The notes under the pieces are model-generated. The model saw only the letters and a program-made list of their open reading frames with translations. It did not search any database and had not been told where the DNA came from. Source: Thermoleophilia bacterium (lineage in GTDB: Bacteria > Actinomycetota > Thermoleophilia > Gaiellales > Gaiellaceae). Taken from it: DNA of 9,295 nucleotides. The stretch spans positions 1 through 9,295 of the forward strand of contig JAERMP010000121.1 of NCBI GenBank assembly GCA_016844515.1, in the 5' to 3' direction. Every line of letters starts with the position of its first letter. Position 1 is the stretch's first letter. Position numbers and translations under genes: made by a program. This document shows, piece after piece, positions 1 through 5,082 of this stretch.

Positions 1-358
1 CGCCCTCAGAGCTGACCGCCTCGCCTTCCGGGGTGAGGATCTTCATGTTGAAATCGTCGAGCACGGTCCCCGTCGCCAGCGCGACCCCGCCAACGCCACG
101 CACGGTGTCTAGCAAGGAAGCCTCGACGGGCGGGCTCGGTGGTGTCTCGCCGTCGATCGAGATGTCCAGACCCTTTCCGGAGACCACGGCATCCGTTCCG
201 GCGTATGACTCCGTGAAGAGCGTGGTGAACGCACGGTTGATCGTGTCCGTGAGGATGTAGGTGCCGCTGATCATCGCGACGCCGAGGACGATCGCGATGC
301 CGGTGAGGACCGCGCGGAGCTTTCGGCCTGCGAGGCCCCGAAGAGAGACCTTGATCAC
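1..358 (-). CDS. FtsX/MacB-type ABC transporter permease, N-terminal part
   Basis: This is the membrane subunit of the exporter whose ATPase lies just upstream. The reverse complement gives 119 residues beginning MIKVSLRGLAGRKLRAVLTG, the usual N-terminus of the actinobacterial FtsX-like permease family. A first transmembrane segment follows at about residues 18-36 (GIAIVLGVAMISGTYILTD), then the start of a large extracytoplasmic loop of the MacB periplasmic core type. The start is GTG at 358-356, overlapping the ATPase stop as GTGA, a standard sign of translational coupling; I see no strong independent ribosome binding site. The gene runs off the left edge; family members are usually several hundred residues longer. 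The substrate cannot be read from this part. If the ATPase is really dead (see its entry), this permease would have no local motor. Confidence 0.88.
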   Translation of the reverse strand, partial: MIKVSLRGLAGRKLRAVLTGIAIVLGVAMISGTYILTDTINRAFTTLFTESYAGTDAVVSGKGLDISIDGETPPSPPVEASLLDTVRGVGGVALATGTVLDDFNMKILTPEGEAVSSEG

Positions 359-1044
359 GCGGCGGAGACTTCTTCCATCACGGAGAGGATCTCGTGCGCA
401 TTCGACTCGCCCAGCTCACGCACGATCTCCCCGTCGGCGAGGAAGAGCACTCGATTGGCCATCGCAGCCGCGCGAGCTTCATGCGTCACCATCACGATCG
501 TCTGGTGGTACTCGTCGACCGATCGGCGCAAGAGCTCCAGGATCTCGTGGCTCGTCGACGACGCACGGGCGATCGCCACGCGCTGTTGCTGTCCACCCGA
601 CAGCTCGGCCGGCCGATGCGTGAGCCGGTCCGTGAGCCCGACGTCGGCGACGAGCTGCTCGAACCAGCCGTCCTCCTGTTTCTCGCCGGCGATCGTGAGC
701 GGAAGCAGGATGTTCTCCTTGGCGTCCAACATCGGCAGGAGATTGAAGAACTGGAAGACGAAGCCGATGTGATCCCGGCGCAGCTTGGTGAGCGCGTTGT
801 CGCCGAGTTGCGTGATCGCCGTTCCGGCGACCTCGACTTCACCCGACGTGGGCTTGTCGAGCCCCGCGAGGATGTGCATGAGCGTCGACTTCCCCGAGCC
901 GGACGGACCCATCACGGCAGTTGCCGCGCCCGATGCGATATCAACCGAGACCCCTCGCAGCGCATCGACCGCGGTCTCGCCTTCCCCGTATCGGCGGGTG
1001 ACGTCGCGCGCGACGACGACCGCCCCATTCTGGCTTTCGCTCAT
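355..1044 (-). CDS. ABC exporter ATPase (MacB/LolD-like), Walker B segment deleted
   Basis: This is the nucleotide-binding subunit of an FtsX-type exporter, 229 aa. Visible motifs are Walker A GPSGSGKST (46-54), the Q-loop with Gln98 in GFVFQFFNLLP, the signature LSGGQQQRVAIARA (148-161), and the H-loop His188 in MVTHEARAA. In this family the signature is followed at once by a stretch ending in the Walker B and D-loop (of the type VVFADEPTGNLD). Here Ala161 (codon 564-562) is joined directly to SSTSHEILELL. About 18 residues, including the catalytic glutamate, are absent, yet the reading frame is kept. Restoring them would give about 247 aa, a normal family length. Start ATG at 1044 has GGAG 9 nt upstream. 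As written, the protein could not coordinate Mg2+ or hydrolyse ATP normally. It is either a recent in-frame pseudogene or an assembly error. Family assignment is very sure; present function is doubtful. Confidence 0.9.
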   Translation of the reverse strand: MSESQNGAVVVARDVTRRYGEGETAVDALRGVSVDIASGAATAVMGPSGSGKSTLMHILAGLDKPTSGEVEVAGTAITQLGDNALTKLRRDHIGFVFQFFNLLPMLDAKENILLPLTIAGEKQEDGWFEQLVADVGLTDRLTHRPAELSGGQQQRVAIARASSTSHEILELLRRSVDEYHQTIVMVTHEARAAAMANRVLFLADGEIVRELGESNAHEILSVMEEVSAA

Positions 1045-1142
1045 TCCTCACGGCTCCTCTCTCGTCTCTGAGCGGCACAGGTTAGCCCCACGTCACCCGA
1101 TCGGCTACTTGCACAGCCGGGCCCGTAGGGCAGAGTTCGACT
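1045..1142. promoter_or_regulatory. Divergent promoter region between ABC ATPase and EgtB-like gene
   Basis: This 98-nt spacer must hold the start signals of both divergent genes. On the minus strand there is a plausible -10, TAACCT (1084 to 1079), about 35 nt before the ATPase ATG, followed by a GGAG ribosome binding site; I find no good -35. On the plus strand no clear -10 or Shine-Dalgarno precedes the GTG at 1143; only a weak AGGGCAG at 1127-1133 is present. The -10 call is inference from TAnnnT matching. Confidence 0.3.
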
Positions 1143-2426
1143 GTGGAATCGCGAAACGAGATCCGCGCAGCACTCGAGCGAGCCCGCGCGGCGACCGAGG
1201 CGCTGCTCGAGCCGATCCCGGACGACGTTCTCGTCGCGCCGGCCGGGCACGACCAGCCTCCTCTGATCTGGGACTACGCGCAGATCGCGTACTTCGAGGA
1301 GCTCTGGCTGCTTCGCAACGTCAAGGGCGACGCGCCGATCTCCCCCCTCCACGACGAGATCTACGCAGCGTTCCGGCACGAGCGCAGCGACCGCACAGGG
1401 CTCCCGATCCTGCAGCCTGCCGCCGCACGGGCGTATGCCGCAGACGTGCGCTCACGTGTCCTCGAGGCGCTCGAGCACATCGATCTGGACGCCCCGAACG
1501 CGCTCCTGCGCAACGCCTTCGTCTTCGGCCTGGTGCTCCAGCACGAGCTCCAGCAGCAGGAGACGATGCTCGAGGCATTGCAGCTACGCACTGACTTCGA
1601 GTATCCGGCTCCCGCGAGCTCCGCTCCGGATCGGGCACCCAGCGGACCCGCCGAGATCCATGTACCGGCAGGCTCGTTCATGCTCGGCGCAGTCGACGAG
1701 CCGTGGGCGTACGACAACGAGCTCGTCCCCCACGAGGTCGAGCTGCGCGCGTTCTGGATCGACCGCGCTCCGGTGACGAACGGTGCGTTCGCGAGGTTCG
1801 TCAAGGACAAGGGGTACCGGTCGAAGAGGCTCTGGAGCGCTGAGGGATGGGAGTGGCGCACGCGCGAGAACGCGCACGAGCCGCTCTACTGGGAGAAGGG
1901 CAAAGACGGCTGGGAGCGCATCCGGTTTGGCCGGCGTGAGCCCGTTCCGGCGAACGAGCCCGTTCAGCACGTCTCCTGGTTCGAAGCCGAGGCGTTCGCG
2001 CGTTGGGCCAGGAAGCGCCTTCCCACGGAAGCCGAGTGGGAACGCGCAGCCAGCTGGCATGAGCAGGAAGGAAAGTTCCGGTACCCGTGGGGCCAGGCGT
2101 GGATGGGCTTCGAGGCCAGCCTCGATCATCGTCGCTTCTCACCCGCCCCGGCGGGGTCGTACGCAGGTGGAGTCAGCCCTGTCGGCTGCGTCCAAATGGG
2201 AGGCGACGTGTGGGAGTGGACCTCGTCCCACTTCCAGCCGTACCCCGGGTTCCTCGCGTTCCCCTACCCGGAGTGCTCCGAGATCTTCTTCGGCGAGCAG
2301 TACCGCGTTCTTCGCGGCGGCTCGTGGGCGACCGCCGCACTCGTTGCGCGCACCTCGTTTCGCAACTGGGAGTTCCCGGGCCGGCGGCAGATGTTCGCCG
2401 GCTTCCGCTGCGCGCGGGACGCGTAG
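1143..2426 (+). CDS. EgtB-like sulfoxide-synthase-family protein with altered metal site
   Basis: This 427-aa protein has the EgtB architecture: an N-terminal DinB-like four-helix domain (about 5-150) and a C-terminal formylglycine-generating-enzyme/sulfatase-modifying C-type lectin fold (about 165-425). Hallmarks of the second domain are VPAGSFMLGA, FWIDRAPVTNGAFARFV, RLPTEAEWERAA, GGDVWEWTSS, YRVLRGGSWAT and FAGFRCARDA. EgtB uses non-haem iron held by three DinB-domain histidines to join cysteine or gamma-glutamylcysteine to trimethylhistidine. Here the usual WDLGHIA ligand is WDYAQIA (Gln47, codon 1281-1283). The usual HxxxH motif is HELQQ: His134 is kept and the second position is Gln138, codon 1554-1556. 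Two of three expected ligands are therefore lost by His-to-Gln changes. No egtA, egtC, egtD or egtE is nearby. Start GTG at 1143 fits the family N-terminus but has a weak ribosome binding site. It may be a pseudoenzyme or bind a different cofactor; membership of the fold family is secure, ergothioneine synthesis is not supported. Confidence 0.88.
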   Translation: MESRNEIRAALERARAATEALLEPIPDDVLVAPAGHDQPPLIWDYAQIAYFEELWLLRNVKGDAPISPLHDEIYAAFRHERSDRTGLPILQPAAARAYAADVRSRVLEALEHIDLDAPNALLRNAFVFGLVLQHELQQQETMLEALQLRTDFEYPAPASSAPDRAPSGPAEIHVPAGSFMLGAVDEPWAYDNELVPHEVELRAFWIDRAPVTNGAFARFVKDKGYRSKRLWSAEGWEWRTRENAHEPLYWEKGKDGWERIRFGRREPVPANEPVQHVSWFEAEAFARWARKRLPTEAEWERAASWHEQEGKFRYPWGQAWMGFEASLDHRRFSPAPAGSYAGGVSPVGCVQMGGDVWEWTSSHFQPYPGFLAFPYPECSEIFFGEQYRVLRGGSWATAALVARTSFRNWEFPGRRQMFAGFRCARDA

Positions 2427-2449
2427 AACGCGCGACCCGCCGATCCCGG

Positions 2450-2786
2450 CTAGAGGTCTTGATCCTCGGTATACGAGAGCAGGCGCTCGGCTAGCGCCCG
2501 CATCACCTTTCGCTCGACTCGTTGTGATGAGGGCGATCTCGCCGAAGAACTCACCAGCCTGCCGCGTGGCCAGGCGCTTCCCACCCTTCGTGACCTCCGC
2601 GACTCCGTCGACGATCACGAAGAACTCGCGGCCCAGGCTGCCCTCCTTGCAGAGAACTGTTCCCGCCTCGATCGTGAGATCCTCGGTCGCCCGCGCGAGC
2701 TCGCGCAGTTCCTTCTTGGACAGTCCCTCGAAGAGCGGTGCCCGCCCGAGCGCCTCGACCTTCACGTTTTGGCTGAAGAGCCGCAC
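2450..2786 (-). pseudogene. Cyclic-nucleotide-binding (Crp-like cNMP) domain protein, internally deleted and frameshifted
   Basis: The gene starts GTG at 2786 and reads MRLFSQNVKVEALGRAPLFE, then a typical single cNMP-binding domain: GTVLCKEGSLGREFFVIVDG, GKRLATRQAGEFFGEIAL. After EIALITT (about position 2521) this frame becomes meaningless and would continue as far as 2139, antisense to the EgtB-like gene. One frame over, the same DNA gives the expected C-terminus, VERKVMRALAERLLSYTEDQ, with a TAG at 2452-2450, only 23 nt from the convergent EgtB-like stop. The segment normally between these two halves, roughly 30 residues with the Arg of the phosphate-binding cassette, is missing. The deletion is not a multiple of three, so the product is broken and its cNMP pocket incomplete. 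An intact copy would be about 140 aa: a stand-alone cAMP sensor without a DNA-binding domain. Confidence 0.8.
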
Positions 2787-2816
2787 CAGGCGAGTCTATT
2801 CGTGGAGACTTGCATC

Positions 2817-4160
2817 GTGAAAGGCGAGACCCGGTACGCGAAGAGCGGCGACCTCCGTATCGCCTACCAGGTACACGGCGACGGCCCAATCGATCTCGTC
2901 TTCGCCCCCGGATACCTCTCCCACCTCGAGCAGAACCAGTGGTGGCCGGAGTACGCATCGTTCTTCGAGAAGATGGCGTCGTTCTCCCGGCTCATCGTCT
3001 TCGACCGTCGCGGCACCGGACTGTCGGATCGCATCTTGGCACTCGGCTCGTTCGAGGAGCTCATGGACGACATCGGCGTCGTGCTGGATGCAGTCGGGTC
3101 GGAGCGCGCCGCGCTTTTCGGCGGCGCCGAAGGCGGCCCCATGTGCATCTTGTTCGCAGCCACGTTCCCCGAGCGCACGTCGGCTCTCGTGCTCGGCGCC
3201 TCGTACGCCCGGCGGGGGTGGGCGCCGGACTATCCGTGGGGCCTCGACGAGGAAACGCAGCAGCGGATCCTCGACGGGTACGAAGAGCGGTGGGGAAGGA
3301 TCGGCTTCGGCGCGCGCGCGATCGCGCCCACGCTCGCCGATGACGAGCGATTCCAGGTCTGGTACGCCCAGGCGCAGCGCTTCTCGGGCACGCCCGCGTC
3401 CGCGCGCGAGTGGTTTCGGGTCACGATGGACATCGACGTACGGGATGTGCTCGCGGCGATTCGCGTCCCTACTCTGGTGATCCACCGCTCGGGAGATCGC
3501 GTCATTCCCGTTGAGTCGGGTCGCTACCTTGCCGAGCACATCCCCGACGCGAAGTACGTCGAGCTCCCTGGGCACGACCACTTTCCGTTCGTCGGCGACA
3601 TCGACGCGATCGTTGACGAGATCGAGGAGTTCCTCACGGGCTCACGACGCGTCCGAGAGCCGGACCGCGTCCTCGCGACGGTGCTCTTCACCGACATCGT
3701 CGGCTCAACCGAGCGTGCCGCGGAACTCGGCGACCGGCGGTGGACCGAGCTGCTCGCGGAGCATCATCGGCTGGTTCGAGCGGAACTCGAGCGCTTCCGG
3801 GGCAAGACGATTCGGATCGAGGGCGACGGGACGTTGTCCACATTCGACGGGCCCGCGCGCGCCGTGCGCTGTGCGTGCGCGATCCGAGATTCCGTTCGCG
3901 TGCTCGGGATCGAGATCCGTGCCGGGCTGCATACGGGCGAGATCGAGCTCGCTGAGACGGGAGTCGAGGGCATCGCCGTCCATATCGGCGCACGTATCGC
4001 CGCACTCGCTGGAGCAAGCGAAGTGCTGGTCTCCAGCACGGTCAAGGATCTCGTCGTGGGCTCGGGGATCGACTTCGCCGATCGCGGAACCGATGTGCTG
4101 AAGGGCGTGCCGGGCGATTGGCACGTTCACGCTGTCACCGATGCCGGCCCCGGCCGTTGA
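2817..4160 (+). CDS. Alpha/beta-hydrolase fused to class III adenylate/guanylate cyclase
   Basis: This 447-aa cytoplasmic two-domain protein is of a type common in Actinobacteria. Residues 1-275 form an alpha/beta-hydrolase domain (oxyanion region FAPGYLSHLE, FDRRGTGLSD, acid Asp227 in HRSGDRVIP, His255 in GHDHFPF). The nucleophile elbow, usually GxSEGG, is GGAEGG: Ala104, codon GCC at 3126-3128, replaces serine, so hydrolase activity is unlikely. Residues 284-440 form a class III cyclase domain with metal ligands Asp293 (LFTDIVGST) and Asp337 (IEGDGTLSTF), plus the VHIGARI and LKGVPGDW motifs of this subfamily. It should make cAMP or cGMP from ATP or GTP, perhaps with the dead hydrolase domain as a sensor. 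I place the start at GTG 2817 because GGAGA (2804-2808) lies 8 nt before it and homologous N-termini begin near ETRYAKSGD. An upstream ATG at 2769 would overlap the divergent cNMP gene. The two divergent starts are only 30 nt apart. Confidence 0.9.
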   Translation: MKGETRYAKSGDLRIAYQVHGDGPIDLVFAPGYLSHLEQNQWWPEYASFFEKMASFSRLIVFDRRGTGLSDRILALGSFEELMDDIGVVLDAVGSERAALFGGAEGGPMCILFAATFPERTSALVLGASYARRGWAPDYPWGLDEETQQRILDGYEERWGRIGFGARAIAPTLADDERFQVWYAQAQRFSGTPASAREWFRVTMDIDVRDVLAAIRVPTLVIHRSGDRVIPVESGRYLAEHIPDAKYVELPGHDHFPFVGDIDAIVDEIEEFLTGSRRVREPDRVLATVLFTDIVGSTERAAELGDRRWTELLAEHHRLVRAELERFRGKTIRIEGDGTLSTFDGPARAVRCACAIRDSVRVLGIEIRAGLHTGEIELAETGVEGIAVHIGARIAALAGASEVLVSSTVKDLVVGSGIDFADRGTDVLKGVPGDWHVHAVTDAGPGR

Positions 4161-4166
4161 CGGGAT

Positions 4167-4274
4167 TCAGCGCATGAGGGCCGCGGCCTCGGTGAGCACC
4201 TCGCCGAGAGCGCCGACGATCTCGTCGAACTCGGCCTGGCCCGCGACGAGCGGCGGCGAGATCCAGGAACGGGG
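4167..4274 (-). pseudogene. C-terminal remnant of a class III (PLP) aminotransferase
   Basis: The minus strand from 4274 to the TGA at 4169-4167 encodes WISPPLVAGQAEFDEIVGAL and ends EAAALMR. The SPPLV...EFDEIV pattern is the typical end of fold-type I class III aminotransferases. An in-frame TGA at 4277-4275 cuts it off, and nothing upstream resembles the catalytic domain with its PLP lysine. About 35 residues of a protein normally near 430-460 aa remain. It is convergent with the cyclase gene, with stops 6 nt apart, so the original gene probably filled this place before deletion. Another gene's tail is possible but less likely. Confidence 0.6.
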
Positions 4275-4328
4275 TCACTCTCTCGCGTCCGGGCCGCCGC
4301 GCTCGACGGCCTCCGTGAGCCGCGAAGC

Positions 4329-4363
4329 GGGCGGCGCCCGGCCACAAAAGCCGGGCGCCGCCC
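4329..4363. terminator. Perfect 14-bp hairpin, probable intrinsic terminator for the leftward small-gene operon
   Basis: Arms 4329-4342 and 4350-4363 are exact reverse complements (GGGCGGCGCCCGGC), with a 7-nt loop CACAAAA. It lies 56 nt past the stop of the minus-strand 75-aa gene. No real U-tract follows on either strand, as is common for GC-rich actinobacterial terminators. It could also stop read-through from the plus-strand cyclase gene. Confidence 0.65.
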
Positions 4364-4418
4364 TTGCCAGCTGCTCAAAGACGCCCCGAGTGTCGGGACC
4401 ACTCGGTGACAGCCCAGC

Positions 4419-4646
4419 TTAGGGCGAGCAGCCAGACGCCTCGGACGCAAGGATGAGATCGATCATGTTGCCCAGCCCTTGGTCCGACGCCTTCAGCATT
4501 CCCGCGAACCCGGTGGAGCTGACGTGAAGCATGTTGCACGCTCCGGGGCTGGCCGGCGCCGCGGCCGCTGGCATGGCCGAAAAGGCAACCGCGGCCGCCG
4601 CGAACACAAAGACCAGCGATATCGTCGCCATCAGCTTCTTGCTCAT
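4419..4646 (-). CDS. Small exported two-cysteine peptide, family not recognised
   Basis: This is a 75-aa protein. The N-terminus has Lys3-Lys4, a hydrophobic stretch (about 5-23) and an alanine-rich end, AMPAAAA, typical of a Sec signal peptide with cleavage after Ala30. The mature part would be about 45 residues with exactly two cysteines, Cys37 near its start and Cys73 three residues from the end, which suggests a disulfide closing the whole peptide. The middle, GMLKASDQGLGNMIDLILAS, looks amphipathic and helical. There is no canonical lipobox before Cys37 (PGAC). The ATG at 4646-4644 overlaps the upstream stop as ATGA, and GGAGGAGA sits 6 nt before it on the minus strand, so this start is well supported and high translation is likely. 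It is the second gene of a two-gene unit driven from the box at 5000-5017. I do not recognise the function; a surface or secreted structural or signalling peptide is possible. Confidence 0.82.
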   Translation of the reverse strand: MSKKLMATISLVFVFAAAAVAFSAMPAAAAPASPGACNMLHVSSTGFAGMLKASDQGLGNMIDLILASEASGCSP

Positions 4647-4939
4647 TTGATCTCTCCTCCTGTGGTCTGATTCGGCTTCCCGGCCGGGGTGGCCGAGACC
4701 GCCATCTGCATGAGGGGCTGGAGCGTGCGGATTCCGTCGCGGGCGCCGGCGGCCGCGCGGGCGGCCTCGCCGGCCCGGGCGGGGTCGAACGCCCAGCCCT
4801 CGAGCACGAGTCCCGCCGTCTGCTCGTCGCGTAGGAGCGAGACGCTGGTGACGCCGAGCTCGGCGAGCCGTTCGAGCGCGGCCGGCTGCAGCGCCGGCTC
4901 TTGGTCGGAGACCGGGAATAGCACCAGCACCATCGCCAC
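4643..4939 (-). CDS. Small soluble protein of unknown function coupled to an exported peptide
   Basis: This is a 98-aa protein with no signal peptide or membrane segment. It starts MAMVLVLFPVSDQEP and contains alternating strand and helix patterns: LERLAELGVTSVSLL, then EQTAGLVLEGWAFDP, then an alanine-rich helix and a tail LQPLMQMAVSATPAG. The pattern would suit a small ferredoxin-like or dimeric alpha-beta-barrel fold, but I cannot assign a family. The start is GTG at 4939, 5 nt after GGAG (minus strand 4948-4945); an in-frame ATG at 4933 is 11 nt away and is the alternative. The stop TGA overlaps the ATG of the exported peptide gene. It is divergent from the LuxR-type regulator, with 143 nt between the starts, and is the first gene after the shared promoter box. 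Confidence 0.75.
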   Translation of the reverse strand: MAMVLVLFPVSDQEPALQPAALERLAELGVTSVSLLRDEQTAGLVLEGWAFDPARAGEAARAAAGARDGIRTLQPLMQMAVSATPAGKPNQTTGGEIK

Positions 4940-4975
4940 CTCGGCTCCTTTCTGTGGTCGGGATTCGTGGCGGGG

Positions 4976-5017
4976 AGGCTAGGTCTGGCCGCCGGTGCCG
5001 ATCATCGGGGAAATCCC
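4976..5017 (-). promoter_or_regulatory. Promoter and putative regulator box of the small-gene operon (copy 1)
   Basis: Read on the minus strand, an 18-bp box GGGATTTCCCCGATGATC (5017 to 5000) is followed after 17 nt by CTAGCCTC, with -10 TAGCCT at 4981-4976. Transcription would begin near 4969, leaving a leader of about 30 nt with AAAGGAG. The same arrangement, with identical spacing, precedes the cupin gene (7839-7880). The box also sits about 65 nt upstream of the divergent regulator start at 5083, so it could control that gene too. That it is a protein-binding site is inference from the repeat. Confidence 0.6.
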
Positions 5018-5082
5018 TCGCCTTCGCACCCGCGCCCCTTACTTCTTGGCCGAAACGCCGTACGCTCTGCGAGGGGTGAGAC

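Noticed and set aside
1097..1127. CCCGATCGG...GTAGGG before the EgtB-like gene as a third copy of the shared box
   Set aside because: Only the first six bases of the conserved core match, and the GGGA part, the spacing and the -10 differ.
2139..2449. Continuation of the cNMP-binding protein under the EgtB-like gene
   Set aside because: This part has no homology to the family. The expected C-terminus and stop are in the adjacent frame, ending at 2450.
5039..5066. Possible regulator promoter TTACTT...TACGCT on the plus strand
   Set aside because: The start point would fall at about 5073 and cut into the ribosome binding site. The match to -35 is poor, so I did not list it.
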